NCBI RefSeq assembly: GCF_001570745.1
Contig: NZ_BCSG01000029.1
Location: forward strand, 1 to 59,580
DNA from: Alicyclobacillus mali NBRC 102425
Lineage (GTDB): Bacteria > Bacillota > Bacilli > Alicyclobacillales > Alicyclobacillaceae
Direction of reading: 5' to 3'
Length of the DNA stretch: 59,580 nucleotides
In this document: piece by piece, positions 34,449 through 43,804 of the stretch
How the letters are laid out: each line of letters begins with the position of its first letter
Position numbering within the stretch: the stretch's first letter is position 1
Translations under genes and position numbers: made by a program
The notes under the pieces: generated by a model
Seen by the model: the letters and a program-made list of their open reading frames with translations, nothing else
Told to the model about the DNA's origin: nothing
The model's database searches: none

Positions 34449-35294
34449 TTACTCCGTGTTTCTCGCGGCTTCAGCCCGCTTGCGCCTCCGCCTCGCTTCG
34501 TCAAGCAACATGTTCAATTCCGCCTCGTCTTCTCGCTCGAGGGTCGCGCGAAACGCCTGGGCCGCCGCTTCGAATCGTCTCAGCCAAGAGATGACGTGAT
34601 CGCGATTGGCCGCGAGTGTCTGAATCCAGAACTCCGACGGCGATGAGGCCAATCGGGTCACATCCCAAAAGGCGGGGCCCGCCATCTCCGCAAGGGCATC
34701 CGGCGCGCTCTCGGCCGCGAGGATGGCGCACTGGCTCGCAAGGTGAATGCCGTGGCTGACCTCTGCCATGCGCCGATCGTGCGCCTCGGCATCGGGGACC
34801 CATACGGTGCGAGCGCCGACGCGCTCGACGAGGTGCAGGACTTCTTCCGGCGGGCGGTGCGTCTCCAGGAATAGCCACGGCCTCTTCTCAAACAGCGATT
34901 CTTCCGCAGCGAGCGGCCCCGCCTGTGCCTTCCCCGCCATCGGGTGCGACGGTACGCCGCGCGATCCGGTGAGGACGCGATCCATCGCCTGCACAATCGG
35001 GCGCTTCACGCTGCAGACGTCCATCACCCGCGTTGCTTTGCCACGCACGCGAGGTAACATCTGAACGGCAGCGTCGACCGGCACGGCCAGCACGGCGAGA
35101 TCGTAGTCAGACGGCGCGCTCTCCAGGGCGTGCCACACACGTGCAAACGCGCCAAGCCGTCCCGCCTGCTCGCGATAGACAGCGTTTTGCTCTACGGCAT
35201 CGACTTCAAGGTGCGGCATGCGACGGGAAAGGGCGAGGCCCATCGACCCGCCGATGAGTCCCGCCCCCACAATGAGAACACGTTTCAGCGCCAT
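34449..35294 (-). CDS. tyrA: Prephenate dehydrogenase, no ACT domain
   Basis: A 281-residue NAD-dependent enzyme of tyrosine synthesis. Seen: VLIVGAGLIGGSMGLAL (NAD site), DVCSVKRPI, SHPMAGKAQAGP, and the catalytic-region SHGIHLASQ and PAFWDVTRLASS. Bacillus TyrA is about 370 residues with a C-terminal ACT domain; this protein ends at the dehydrogenase fold, so tyrosine feedback through ACT is absent. ATG at 35294 lies 5 bases after the aroG stop, with an alternative GTG overlapping that stop. Confidence 0.93.
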   Translation of the reverse strand: MALKRVLIVGAGLIGGSMGLALSRRMPHLEVDAVEQNAVYREQAGRLGAFARVWHALESAPSDYDLAVLAVPVDAAVQMLPRVRGKATRVMDVCSVKRPIVQAMDRVLTGSRGVPSHPMAGKAQAGPLAAEESLFEKRPWLFLETHRPPEEVLHLVERVGARTVWVPDAEAHDRRMAEVSHGIHLASQCAILAAESAPDALAEMAGPAFWDVTRLASSPSEFWIQTLAANRDHVISWLRRFEAAAQAFRATLEREDEAELNMLLDEARRRRKRAEAARNTE

Positions 35295-35299
35295 GGCCC

Positions 35300-36331
35300 T
35301 CACACCAAGCTGGCGGCGGGCTGGAACGTCTTCATCAATTGGTGAATCGCCCGCACCTGATGCGCCAGTTGATCGAATTCTTCGAGGGTAATCGTCTGGT
35401 TGCCGTCCGACCACGCCTGCGTCGGATCCTTGTGCACCTCGACGATCGCGCCGTGTGCGCCAGCCGCGATCCCCGCCCGCGCCATGTCCGTCACGTAGCG
35501 AGCGTGACCCACGCCATGCGACGGATCGACGAGAACGGGCAGGTGAGACAAGTGCTTCACCACGGGCACGGCGTTCAGGTCCAGCGTGTTGCGCGTGTAC
35601 GTCTCAAACGTCCGGATCCCGCGCTCACAGAGAATGACATTCGGGTTTCCCTCTGCCATGATGTATTCGGCCGACATGAGCCACTCCTCAATCGTGTTGG
35701 AGAAGCCTCGCTTTAGCAGAACTGGTTTGCCCGTGCGCCCAACGGCCTTGAGCAGCGGGAAGTTTTGCATGTTGCGAGCGCCAATCTGAAGGACATCGAC
35801 GTACTCGGCGACGAGCGGCACGAGGCCCGGCTCCATGACCTCCGATACGATGGCGAGCCCGGTCTCCTCCCGCGCGTCCGCCAGGTACTTCAGGCCCTCC
35901 TCGCCGAGCCCTTGGAACGAGTACGGGGACGATCTCGGCTTAAACGCGCCGCCCCGCAGCATGTGCGCCCCGCTTCGCTTGATAGCGCGCGCGATCTCGA
36001 GCAACCCCTCCCGCGTCTCTACCGAACACGGCCCCGCGATAAGCGTCGGCTCCGGACCGCCGACAACGTGACCGCGAATCTCAATCCGCGTGTCGTCCGG
36101 GTGAAAGGGGCGACTCGCGAGCTTGAACGGATAACTCACCGTCACCAGCTTCTCCACGCCCGGCAACGTCTCGATGCCAAGCTCATGCACCTTCTCCTTC
36201 GCGCCGATCACGCCGATCACGGTCGTCTCCTCGCCGACAGACAGATGCGCCCCAAGCCCCTTGCTCTTGAGCAGCTCCATCACGCGCTCGATCTCTGACT
36301 GCGACGCGCCCTCCTTCATCACGACGATCAT
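35300..36331 (-). CDS. 3-deoxy-7-phosphoheptulonate (DAHP) synthase
   Basis: A 343-residue type I-beta DAHP synthase, first step of the shikimate pathway. The N-terminal ferredoxin-like regulatory domain (about 1-70, [17 protein letters not shown]) precedes the barrel with [35 protein letters not shown] and [13 protein letters not shown]. The regulatory domain can mediate Phe/Tyr control, as in Thermotoga. ATG with GGAGGAG upstream; own promoter and a palindrome over the start site. Followed by tyrA. Confidence 0.95.
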   Translation of the reverse strand: MIVVMKEGASQSEIERVMELLKSKGLGAHLSVGEETTVIGVIGAKEKVHELGIETLPGVEKLVTVSYPFKLASRPFHPDDTRIEIRGHVVGGPEPTLIAGPCSVETREGLLEIARAIKRSGAHMLRGGAFKPRSSPYSFQGLGEEGLKYLADAREETGLAIVSEVMEPGLVPLVAEYVDVLQIGARNMQNFPLLKAVGRTGKPVLLKRGFSNTIEEWLMSAEYIMAEGNPNVILCERGIRTFETYTRNTLDLNAVPVVKHLSHLPVLVDPSHGVGHARYVTDMARAGIAAGAHGAIVEVHKDPTQAWSDGNQTITLEEFDQLAHQVRAIHQLMKTFQPAASLV

Positions 36332-36363
36332 GTTTCTCTCTCCTCCAAGCATTTTTTGTACGA

Positions 36364-36378
36364 TTCAAATGGTTTGAA
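36364..36378 (-). promoter_or_regulatory. Palindromic operator candidate for DAHP synthase-tyrA
   Basis: TTCAAA-CCA-TTTGAA on the minus strand, a perfect 6-bp inverted repeat. It starts one base after the -10 and would overlap the transcription start. Likely a repressor site; the regulator is unknown. Confidence 0.5.
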
Positions 36379-36379
36379 A

Positions 36380-36408
36380 AGTCTATCACAATCGGCGAAA
36401 GAGGACAA
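36380..36408 (-). promoter_or_regulatory. Promoter of DAHP synthase-tyrA
   Basis: TTGTCC (36408-36403), 17-base spacer, TAGACT (36385-36380) with TGA in front (extended -10), in the gap after trpA. Confidence 0.65.
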
Positions 36409-36413
36409 TCCCG

Positions 36414-37217
36414 TCAACGCGGGTGAGTGGATTCCCTCGCCGCTTGTTTGAGTTGTTCGGTGAACGAGCGCACCGCGTCGACGGGGTCTCGCCCCTCGCG
36501 GAGCGCGTCGCCGATGCGCCGCACATAGGCACTGCCCACGATGACGCCGTCCGCGAATTCCGAGATTTCGCGCACGTGCTCAGGCTGGCTCACGCCAAAT
36601 CCCACGCACGCGGGCAGGTCCGTGTGCTTGCGGACGAGATCGACGAGCTCGCGGACCTGCCGCGACACCTGCTGTCGCTCCCCCGTGACGCCGAGCGACG
36701 AGACGCAGTACACAAAACCTCGCGCCGCTTGGACAATCGCGCGCACCCGTTCCTCGCCCGAGGTAGGTGCGACGAGCGGGATGAACTGAATTCCGTGAGC
36801 CTCGGCTGCGGAGGCCACCTCACCCGCCTCCTCGAGCGGAACGTCTGGGACAATCACGCCGTCGCCGCCGGCAGCCGCGAGTTCACTGAAAAAGCGCTCC
36901 GCCCCATATTGAATGAGCGGGTTGACGTACGTGAAGGCGACGAGCGGCTTTGGCGATCGCGCTCGGACGTCCCGCACGAGGCGAAGGCAGTCCACGAGGC
37001 GCGTGCCTTGCTTCAGACTACGTACCGCGGCCGCCTGAATGACTGGGCCGTCGGCCAGCGGGTCGGAATACGGAAAGCCGATTTCGAGCATGTCCGCCCC
37101 TGCATCCAGAATGGCGGTCGCGATATGGAGTGAGCGCGCGTAGTCCGGATCGCCAGCCACGACGAAGGGAACGAGAAGCTTGTGACTTGCTTGAAACGCA
37201 TCACGGATGCGATCCAT
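36414..37217 (-). CDS. trpA: Tryptophan synthase alpha subunit
   Basis: A 267-residue TIM barrel cleaving indole-3-glycerol phosphate to indole, channelled to TrpB. Seen: [29 protein letters not shown] (catalytic Glu and Asp), [12 protein letters not shown], and [10 protein letters not shown] (phosphate loop). Start at 37217 chosen for the GAGGGGG SD; it overlaps trpB by 17 bases. An ATG 9 bases up is inside the SD. Confidence 0.95.
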   Translation of the reverse strand: MDRIRDAFQASHKLLVPFVVAGDPDYARSLHIATAILDAGADMLEIGFPYSDPLADGPVIQAAAVRSLKQGTRLVDCLRLVRDVRARSPKPLVAFTYVNPLIQYGAERFFSELAAAGGDGVIVPDVPLEEAGEVASAAEAHGIQFIPLVAPTSGEERVRAIVQAARGFVYCVSSLGVTGERQQVSRQVRELVDLVRKHTDLPACVGFGVSQPEHVREISEFADGVIVGSAYVRRIGDALREGRDPVDAVRSFTEQLKQAARESTHPR

Positions 37218-38415
37218 TGACTTCATCCCCCTCTCGCGCAGCCACCTGTTCGACGTCCTTGTCGCCGCGGCCAGAGAGGCAGACGACGACGACGTCATTG
37301 GGGCCGTATCGACCCGCTTCCCGCATCAGGTACGCGACGGCGTGCGCGCTCTCGAGCGCCGGAATGATGCCTTCCAGCTTCGACAGAAGAAAGAACGCCT
37401 CGAGCGCCTCGTCGTCTGTCACGGGCACGTACGTGGCGCGACCCGTCGCCGCGAGATGAGCGTGTTCAGGACCAATGCCCGGATAGTCGAGTCCCGCCGA
37501 GATGGAATGGGCGGGTTGGACCTGACCGTACTCGTCCTGCAGCAGCATGGTCTTGGCTCCATGCAGGACCCCCGGTCGCCCGCGCGCGATGCTCGCGGCG
37601 TGATAAGCCGTGCCCAACCCGTGTCCTGCGGCCTCGCAGCCAATGAGTTCCACGCCGTCATCCTCAATGAACGGGTAAAAGATCCCCATGGCGTTCGAGC
37701 CGCCGCCGACGCAGGCCACCACGCTCGTGGGCAGGCGGCCTTCCTGCTGAAGGATTTGAGCCTTCGCCTCGTCGCCAATGATCCGCTGAAAATCGCGAAC
37801 GATCATGGGATACGGATGGGGCCCTACGACGGACCCGATGATGTAATGGGTGTCGTCGACGTGCGCCACCCAGTGGCGAATGGCCTCATTCGTCGCGTCC
37901 TTGAGCGTCCTCGTCCCCGACGTGGCCGCCACCACTTCGCCGCCAAGCATCCGCATCCGAAACACGTTCAGCGCCTGCCGGCGCATGTCCTCTTCGCCCA
38001 TGAACACCGTGCATTCCAAGCCAAACCGCGCGGCCACCGTCGCCGTCGCCACCCCGTGCTGACCCGCGCCCGTCTCTGCGATCACGCGCCGCTTGCCCGT
38101 CCGAAGTGCGAGCAGAGCTTGGCCGATGGCGTTGTTGATTTTGTGAGCACCGGTGTGATTCAGGTCTTCGCGCTTGAGGTAGACCTTCGGCCCACCAAGG
38201 TGCTTGGTCAGGCGCTCCGCGTAATACAGCGGCGTCGGCCTGCCCGCATATTGCTGCAAATAATACTTGAGTTCCTCTTGAAACGACTCGTCGCGCGAGA
38301 GGCGCAGGTAATCTTGCTCCAACTGCAAGAGAGCCGACATGAGCGTCTCGGGGACGTATCGCCCGCCGAACGCGCCATATCGCCCCGATTCGTCAGGAAA
38401 CGGATAATGACTCAT
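37201..38415 (-). CDS. trpB: Tryptophan synthase beta subunit
   Basis: A 404-residue PLP enzyme joining indole and serine. Seen: [27 protein letters not shown] (PLP lysine), [29 protein letters not shown], and [16 protein letters not shown]. All signature residues are present. It overlaps trpF by 23 bases. Confidence 0.97.
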   Translation of the reverse strand: MSHYPFPDESGRYGAFGGRYVPETLMSALLQLEQDYLRLSRDESFQEELKYYLQQYAGRPTPLYYAERLTKHLGGPKVYLKREDLNHTGAHKINNAIGQALLALRTGKRRVIAETGAGQHGVATATVAARFGLECTVFMGEEDMRRQALNVFRMRMLGGEVVAATSGTRTLKDATNEAIRHWVAHVDDTHYIIGSVVGPHPYPMIVRDFQRIIGDEAKAQILQQEGRLPTSVVACVGGGSNAMGIFYPFIEDDGVELIGCEAAGHGLGTAYHAASIARGRPGVLHGAKTMLLQDEYGQVQPAHSISAGLDYPGIGPEHAHLAATGRATYVPVTDDEALEAFFLLSKLEGIIPALESAHAVAYLMREAGRYGPNDVVVVCLSGRGDKDVEQVAAREGDEVNGSHP

Positions 38416-39091
38416 GGCCCCACGCCTCCATCGCCTGGATCAACTGCTCAATCCGGCGGACATCCTTTCGCCCGCCCACTTCGACGCCCGACGACACATC
38501 GATGCCGACAGGTTGCACCCGGTTCAGCAATTCCCGAACGTTTTCCGGCGTAATACCACCTGCGACCCACCAGTCGAAGCTCAGTGCCGGCGCCACTTCG
38601 ACCAAGCCATCCCAGTCGAACGCTCGACCGTGCCCGCCCGTAACGCCTGGCTCCGCATTCGCGGGAGGTTTGGCATCCAAGAGGATGGCGTCCGCGGAAG
38701 ATGCATGCGACCTCAAAACATCCAGAAACGACGTCGCGTCGTCTCCGGGGTCGAACGCGACCGCGCGCCACACTCGAAATCCGGCCTCGCGAAGCCGCAC
38801 AGCGACGTCCCGCGGCTCCCCGCCGTGCAACTGTACCACGTCGACACCCGCCCGCCTTGCAGCCTCAGCGACGTCTTCGCCCAATCCACCCGACACCACC
38901 GCCACGGCGATCACGTCCGGCCGAATTCGCTTGGCGGCGCGGACAAGTTGGCCCGCCTCGTCCGGGGACACGTTGCGCCTCGATGCCGGGACCATTACGA
39001 CGCCGATGTGCGACACGACAGAGTGGCGCAGAAACGACAGATCGTCACCAGGCCGAAGCCCACAAATTTTCAGATGCGGTACGCGCTTCAC
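38393..39091 (-). CDS. trpF: Phosphoribosylanthranilate isomerase
   Basis: A 232-residue TIM-barrel isomerase. Seen: [11 protein letters not shown] (catalytic Cys), [16 protein letters not shown] (catalytic Asp), GTGxxFDW-like [12 protein letters not shown], and [10 protein letters not shown]. Start overlaps the trpC stop by 4 bases (ATGA). Confidence 0.95.
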   Translation of the reverse strand: MKRVPHLKICGLRPGDDLSFLRHSVVSHIGVVMVPASRRNVSPDEAGQLVRAAKRIRPDVIAVAVVSGGLGEDVAEAARRAGVDVVQLHGGEPRDVAVRLREAGFRVWRAVAFDPGDDATSFLDVLRSHASSADAILLDAKPPANAEPGVTGGHGRAFDWDGLVEVAPALSFDWWVAGGITPENVRELLNRVQPVGIDVSSGVEVGGRKDVRRIEQLIQAMEAWGHESLSVS

Positions 39092-39891
39092 TTTGCCACC
39101 GCCCCAAGCGGGACGCGGAGATCCGCCACCTGCGTCCGCACAGACGCGAGATCCGCGTGGCGCATCAGCAGTTCGCCAACCAGGATGCCTCGCGCGCCCG
39201 CCGCCGCCATCCGCTGAGCGTCTTCTCGCGTCATGATGCCGCTCTCGGCAATGGCGAGCGTCCCTTCCGGCAACCGTTGCAGCACGCGCTCCGAGGTTCC
39301 TAAATCCACCTCGAACGTCCGCAGGTCGCGGTTGTTGATCCCAATCAAGGTTGGTTCGGCTGCGACCGCCGCCTCTACCTCATCCTCTCCATGGACTTCG
39401 AGCAGAACCTCAAGTCCCCGGGATCGCGCGTACCTCGATAGCTCCCCCAGCCGAGCCGCAGGCATGGCTGCAGCAATCAGCAACAGGATATCCGCACCTG
39501 CCGATACCGCCTCATCCACCTGTACCTCGTCAATCACGAAGTCCTTGCGCAACACGGGAAGTTGCACGGCCGAGCGGGCAACTCGCAGGTCCGCAAGTGC
39601 TCCGTGAAAATACGTCTCGTCCGTCAGCACGGAGATGGCGGAAGCGCCGCCCTGTTCATACACCCTCGCGCGCTCCGCAGGATCCACGTTCGCCTGTAGC
39701 ACACCTTTCGACGGACTCTTGCGCTTGATTTCGGCGATCACGCCCAGCCGCTCATCCTGGCGCAGGCGCTGCGCCAGGGAGCGAAAGGGCACAGTCCGCT
39801 CTGGAAGTGGACCTTCGCGGTCTATGCGCTGGCGCAGCACTTCGACCTCGCGGCGCTTGGTTTCTAGAATCCGTTCCAAGATGGTCGTCAC
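39088..39891 (-). CDS. trpC: Indole-3-glycerol-phosphate synthase
   Basis: A 267-residue TIM barrel. Seen: VIAEIKRKSPSKGVLQ (catalytic Glu/Lys), VLTDETYFHGALADL, VLRKDFVIDEVQVDEA, IGINNRDLRTFEVD, and AESGIMTREDAQRM. GTG start overlaps the trpD stop by 4 bases (GTGA). Confidence 0.96.
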   Translation of the reverse strand: MTTILERILETKRREVEVLRQRIDREGPLPERTVPFRSLAQRLRQDERLGVIAEIKRKSPSKGVLQANVDPAERARVYEQGGASAISVLTDETYFHGALADLRVARSAVQLPVLRKDFVIDEVQVDEAVSAGADILLLIAAAMPAARLGELSRYARSRGLEVLLEVHGEDEVEAAVAAEPTLIGINNRDLRTFEVDLGTSERVLQRLPEGTLAIAESGIMTREDAQRMAAAGARGILVGELLMRHADLASVRTQVADLRVPLGAVAK

Positions 39892-40937
39892 GGGCTCACC
39901 GCCTCCTCTGCGCCCGCAAGTTGTCGGGAGCCCTCGACAAACGCCTCCAGAACCGCATAGGCGCTTCCGCTATCCACGATCTCGGCGGCCATTTCCACGC
40001 CTTCTCGCACCGAGGCTGCCTTGCCGCCCACGTACAGGGCCGCCCCGGCGTTGTAGAGGACCACGTCGCGCTTCGGCCCGCGCTCGTCGCCGGCGAGGAC
40101 GCGGCGGACGATTTCGGCGTTCTCCTCCGGTGTTCCGCCTCGCAACGCTTCGACGGGTGCCGCACAGAGACCCACATCCTCCGGGACAAGCCGATACGCC
40201 CGAACGGCGCCGTCTTTGACCTCCGCCACGAGCGACGGACCGGCGAGCGACAATTCATCCAGTCCGCCGGCGCCATGCACCACCAGCGCATGCTCTGAAC
40301 CGAGCGCCGCGAGCGCGTCTCCGACGACCGAGACCAGCTTTTCGTGAAAGACACCGAGGACCTGGCGCCTGGCGCCCGCTGGGTTCGTCAAGGGGCCGAG
40401 GATATTGAAGATGGTCCTGAACCCAAGTTCCTTCCGCACTTGGGCTGCGGCCTTCATTGCGGGGTGGTACACTTGCGCAAACAGAAAGCAGACGCCCGTT
40501 TCGCGAAGCAGGATCTGCGATGCGGACACAGGCAGATCAATGACCGCGCCAAGCGCCTGCAGCACGTCGGCGCTGCCGCTCCTGCTGGAAGCCGCCCGGT
40601 TGCCGTGCTTCGCAACAGGGATACCCGCGGCCGCAGCGACAAAGGCAACGGCGGTCGAGATGTTGAACGTGTCCTTGCCGTCTCCACCGGTGCCGCAGGT
40701 GTCAAGCGACCCCTCAGGGGCTTCGAAGCGAACCGCGCGGCTGCGCATGGCTCTCGCAAAGCCCGCGATCTCGCAGGCCCGCTCTCCGCGATAGGCCATC
40801 ACGCTCACGAGCGCGGACGCCTGCACGGGAGACACGTGACCATCCATCCACGCGCTAAGAAATGCTTCCGCTTCCGCTTCATCCAATATTTTACCAGAAA
40901 CGACAGCACCAATTGCATTCCGAACGATGTCCTGCAT
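39888..40937 (-). CDS. trpD: Anthranilate phosphoribosyltransferase
   Basis: A 349-residue enzyme joining anthranilate and PRPP. Seen: DTCGTGGDGKDTFNIST (PRPP loop), VAKHGNRAASSRSGSAD, FLFAQVYHPAM, RTIFNILGPLTNPA. ATG at 40937 with SD GAGAGGAG 7 bases upstream. This SD is embedded in a series of (G/T)AG triplets, so TRAP binding would block initiation. It is the first gene of trpDCFBA here; trpE and trpG are not in the window. Confidence 0.96.
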   Translation of the reverse strand: MQDIVRNAIGAVVSGKILDEAEAEAFLSAWMDGHVSPVQASALVSVMAYRGERACEIAGFARAMRSRAVRFEAPEGSLDTCGTGGDGKDTFNISTAVAFVAAAAGIPVAKHGNRAASSRSGSADVLQALGAVIDLPVSASQILLRETGVCFLFAQVYHPAMKAAAQVRKELGFRTIFNILGPLTNPAGARRQVLGVFHEKLVSVVGDALAALGSEHALVVHGAGGLDELSLAGPSLVAEVKDGAVRAYRLVPEDVGLCAAPVEALRGGTPEENAEIVRRVLAGDERGPKRDVVLYNAGAALYVGGKAASVREGVEMAAEIVDSGSAYAVLEAFVEGSRQLAGAEEAVSP

Positions 40938-40939
40938 GA

Positions 40940-41002
40940 CTCGACTCCTCTCAACTAAGCGCCATAAGGGGCGCACTCCCCTACCTCAACTCAGCTCGAC
41001 TG
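40940..41002 (-). promoter_or_regulatory. Putative TRAP-binding site over the trpD SD
   Basis: Minus-strand leader triplets: CAG 41002-41000, GAG 40997-40995, GAG 40992-40990, GAG 40987-40985, TAG 40983-40981, GAG 40978-40976, TAG 40957-40955, GAG 40952-40950, GAG 40947-40945, GAG 40942-40940. Spacers are 2 bases except one of 1 base and one interruption of 18 bases that holds a GCGCC/GGCGC hairpin. TRAP binds NAG triplets (G or U first) at 2-3 base spacing. The SD lies in the second block, pointing to translational repression when tryptophan is plentiful. mtrB itself is in this window. Confidence 0.75.
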
Positions 41003-41025
41003 ACGTCCACAGAGCTGTTACGACT

Positions 41026-41054
41026 ATGTTAGCCGCCACGATCTCATTCGTCAA
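41026..41054 (-). promoter_or_regulatory. Promoter of trpDCFBA
   Basis: TTGACG (41054-41049), 17-base spacer, TAACAT (41031-41026), between aroH and trpD. The predicted start near 41019 gives a leader of about 80 bases with the TRAP site from about +17. There is no terminator hairpin in the leader. Confidence 0.75.
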
Positions 41055-41092
41055 CCAAGGCCATGAAAGTTGGGCAGAGAGAAATGATGGCT

Positions 41093-41461
41093 TTATCGCG
41101 TTGCGATGTCTGGGCGCAGTTGCACGGCTTCGCCCAGATAGACGTGGATGAGCTCGTCCTGGCGCTTGTCGGTATTCAGATGCACCAACACGCGAATGCT
41201 GCGAGGCAGCGAACCCGGCACGTCGATTTCCGTCGCGCACATGAGGGGCACCCACTGCCAGCCAGGAAGCTGCCGAACAGCAAAAGCGGGAAACGCAGCG
41301 TTCAAATCAGGCGTCATGGTCAGGATGACGCTTGCTACATCGTCCACGTCGATCTCGTTGACACGAACGATTTCCTGCATCAGTTCGCGAGTTGCCCGCA
41401 GAATCTCCTCTCGGTCGTTGCGGGTCACCGTCGTGGCCCCGCGCAGTCCTCGCACCTTCAT
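41093..41461 (-). CDS. aroH: Chorismate mutase, AroH type
   Basis: A 122-residue trimeric AroH-fold chorismate mutase making prephenate. Seen: [12 protein letters not shown] (active-site Arg), [32 protein letters not shown], and [11 protein letters not shown] (second Arg). Start overlaps the aroB stop by 4 bases. Length equals Bacillus AroH (127) within a few residues. Confidence 0.95.
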   Translation of the reverse strand: MKVRGLRGATTVTRNDREEILRATRELMQEIVRVNEIDVDDVASVILTMTPDLNAAFPAFAVRQLPGWQWVPLMCATEIDVPGSLPRSIRVLVHLNTDKRQDELIHVYLGEAVQLRPDIATR

Positions 41462-42549
41462 GGATGGTGTCCCTCCCTCGCCTCTTCGTATGCCTGCCTC
41501 ACCTCATCGGGCTGAACCTTGCAGATTTCCACCCGACCAATGGCAGCGGGCAGCGCGAACGTCCACCCGTCGTGTGTGTGTTTCTTGTCAACCTCAATCA
41601 GCCGCAGCACCGCGTCCACGTCCGGATAAGGCGGGCGCGTGGGCAACGCGTGCCGGGCGAGCACGGCCGCGATGCGCGCGGCATCTACCTCCGGCAGGCA
41701 GCCTCGCCTCGCGGCGATGATGGCCTCGACCACCAACCCGATGGCCACAGCCTCGCCGTGGCCCAGGGAATAACCCGAATACTGCTCGACCGCATGACCC
41801 ACGGTGTGCCCGACATTCAGCACCTGCCTGAGCCCGGTCTCCCGCTCATCCTGGTTCACCACATCCACCTTCACCCGCATCGCGCGCGCGAGCACGTCCA
41901 CGAACTCAGCCGGATCGCCAAGGCCCGCCACGGGGTTTGTCTCCAGCTGGTCAAACAAGATGATATCCGCGATGATGGCGTGCTTGATGACCTCGGCCAT
42001 CCCGTTGCTCCACTGGCGGGAATCGAGCGTGGAGAGCGCCTCGGTATCAAACAGCACAGCGCGCGGAGGATAGAACGCGCCGACCAGGTTTTTGCCCTCC
42101 TCGAGGTTGACGCCCACCTTGCCGCCGATGGCGCTGTCGTGCGCGAGCAACGTCGTCGGCACCTGCACGTACGGGACGCCCCGCATATACGTCGCCGCCA
42201 CGAAACCGGCCAGATCGCCCACCACGCCGCCGCCTACGGCCAGGATGACGTCACCGCGGCGAAACCCGTGCCTGAGCAGGCCGTGATAGATTTGCACGGC
42301 CGTTCCCAGGTTCTTGTGCGCATCGCCAGCCGGAAACGCGAGCTCGAACACCCCTCGCCCCACCTTCGCCAGGGCGTCCACCAGCTCCCGCGCAAACGCC
42401 GTCTTTTGCACCATCTCGTCCGTGATGACCGCGACCTTCCGGTCCGCCAGTCCGAGCTCCTGCAAGAGCCCGGGCAGCAAGCGCCTGGCTCCCGCGTCGA
42501 CGAGGACGGGATACGCCCCTTGGGCGCTTCGTACGTCGAGGCGGATCAT
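41458..42549 (-). CDS. aroB: 3-dehydroquinate synthase
   Basis: A 363-residue NAD/zinc enzyme, second step of the shikimate pathway. Seen: [52 protein letters not shown], and the zinc ligands in [24 protein letters not shown] and [10 protein letters not shown]. It overlaps aroC by 4 bases (ATGA) and aroH by 4. Confidence 0.97.
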   Translation of the reverse strand: MIRLDVRSAQGAYPVLVDAGARRLLPGLLQELGLADRKVAVITDEMVQKTAFARELVDALAKVGRGVFELAFPAGDAHKNLGTAVQIYHGLLRHGFRRGDVILAVGGGVVGDLAGFVAATYMRGVPYVQVPTTLLAHDSAIGGKVGVNLEEGKNLVGAFYPPRAVLFDTEALSTLDSRQWSNGMAEVIKHAIIADIILFDQLETNPVAGLGDPAEFVDVLARAMRVKVDVVNQDERETGLRQVLNVGHTVGHAVEQYSGYSLGHGEAVAIGLVVEAIIAARRGCLPEVDAARIAAVLARHALPTRPPYPDVDAVLRLIEVDKKHTHDGWTFALPAAIGRVEICKVQPDEVRQAYEEAREGHHP

Positions 42550-43700
42550 CGCTGACTCACCCGCGCCTGATATGCCTGGAAGGCATCCTCAATCTGCTCC
42601 AGCGAGTCTCCGGCGAATTTCTCCAAAAACGCGTCGGCGATAACCCAGGCGACCACGTTTTCCCCGACGACGGACGCTGCCGGAAGCGCACAGATGTCAG
42701 AGCGCTCGATGGCCGCGGGCTCTACCTCCTTCGTCTTCATGTTCACGCTCGGAAGCGGATTGTACAACGTGCTGATGGGCTTCATGGCGGCCCGGATGAC
42801 GATGTCTTCCCCGTTGGTCACCCCGCCCTCGAGTCCGCCAGCCCCGTTATGCGAACGTACGTAGCGTGTGCCGCTGTACAAGATGGGATCGTGCACCTTG
42901 GAGCCCATGCGCCGGGCCGCTTCAAAGCCGAGCCCAATCTCCACACCCTTGATGGCCTGAATGCTCATCAGGGCTGCGGCGAGCCTCCCATCCAGCTTTC
43001 GATCCGGCTGCGCGTAGCTGCCAAGCCCAATGGGACAGCCCCGCACAATCACCTCGAAGATGCCGCCGACCGTATCCCCGGCCGCCTTGGCCTCGTCGAT
43101 GCGCGCCATCATCTGTTCGGCTGCCGCCTCGTCCGCGCACCGCACCGGAGAGGCGTTCGCGCGCGCCTCGAGTTCCTCCAGCGTGTCGGGAAATTGGGCC
43201 GCCTTCACATCGCACAACTCGACCACGTGCGCCGCGACCTGAATGCCGAAATGCTCCAGGAGCTGCCTGGCGAGCGCGCCCGCCGCCACCAGCGTCGCCG
43301 TATTGCGCGCGCTTGCGCGCTCAAGGACGTTGCGGATGTCCTCGTGATCGTACTTGATGGCCCCGGCGAGATCTGCGTGCCCTGGCCGCGGGCGATAAAT
43401 CTCCCTGAGATTTTCCGGCTTGTCACCAAACGGCGCCATCTTCTCCGACCAATTTTTGAAGTCTCGGTTCTGAACGACCAGCGTGATGGGCGTGCCGAGC
43501 GTCTTCCCGAAGCGAATCCCGCTCGTCACCTGCACCTCGTCCGACTCGATTTGCTGGCGATAACCGCGACCATACCCCTGCTGTCTGCGTCGCAATTGTT
43601 CGTCAATTTTCTCTTTGCGGATGGTCACGTTGCTCGGAAAGCCGTCAATCACCACGGTCAAGGCCGGGCCATGCGATTCTCCTGCCGACAAGTAACGCAA
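42546..43700 (-). CDS. aroC: Chorismate synthase
   Basis: A 384-residue FMN-dependent enzyme producing chorismate. Seen: RYLSAGESHGPALTVVIDG, RRQQGYGRG, RPGHADLAGAIKYDHEDIRNVLERASARNT in segments, and DRKLDGRLAAAL. TTG at 43700 gives the family N-terminus (M)RYLSAGESHG and has GGAGGGG 8 bases upstream. A GTG 18 bases up is a weaker choice. First gene of aroC-aroB-aroH, with an extended -10 promoter at 43763-43771. Confidence 0.95.
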   Translation of the reverse strand: MRYLSAGESHGPALTVVIDGFPSNVTIRKEKIDEQLRRRQQGYGRGYRQQIESDEVQVTSGIRFGKTLGTPITLVVQNRDFKNWSEKMAPFGDKPENLREIYRPRPGHADLAGAIKYDHEDIRNVLERASARNTATLVAAGALARQLLEHFGIQVAAHVVELCDVKAAQFPDTLEELEARANASPVRCADEAAAEQMMARIDEAKAAGDTVGGIFEVIVRGCPIGLGSYAQPDRKLDGRLAAALMSIQAIKGVEIGLGFEAARRMGSKVHDPILYSGTRYVRSHNGAGGLEGGVTNGEDIVIRAAMKPISTLYNPLPSVNMKTKEVEPAAIERSDICALPAASVVGENVVAWVIADAFLEKFAGDSLEQIEDAFQAYQARVSQR

Positions 43701-43762
43701 CAAAGGCTGCCCCTCCACTTCCTGCTCTCTCCCATAAGCGTTCGTCTCTGCGAATTACCGGT

Positions 43763-43771
43763 AGTATAGCA
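43763..43771 (-). promoter_or_regulatory. Extended -10 promoter of aroC-aroB-aroH
   Basis: Minus strand TGCTATACT, TGN followed by TATACT, about 63 bases before the aroC start. No clear -35. Confidence 0.55.
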
Positions 43772-43778
43772 TACTCGA

Positions 43779-43797
43779 GGCGGGCCACGCGCCCGCC
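43779..43797 (-). terminator. GC hairpin after the M42 operon
   Basis: GGCGGGC-GCGTG-GCCCGCC, 7-bp perfect stem, 8 bases after the stop of the last M42 gene. No T-tract follows. The aroC -10 starts 8 bases further on. Confidence 0.4.
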
Positions 43798-43804
43798 CCT
43801 CGCA

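Noticed and set aside
40938-41020. T-box or attenuator terminator in the trpD leader
   Set aside because: No T-box motif (TGGNACCGCG-like) and no hairpin followed by a T-run; only the small GCGCC/GGCGC hairpin is present.
43700-43745. Several NAG triplets in the aroC leader as a second TRAP site
   Set aside because: Spacing is irregular (0-3 bases), several are CAG or AAG, and the region is simply a purine-rich SD area.
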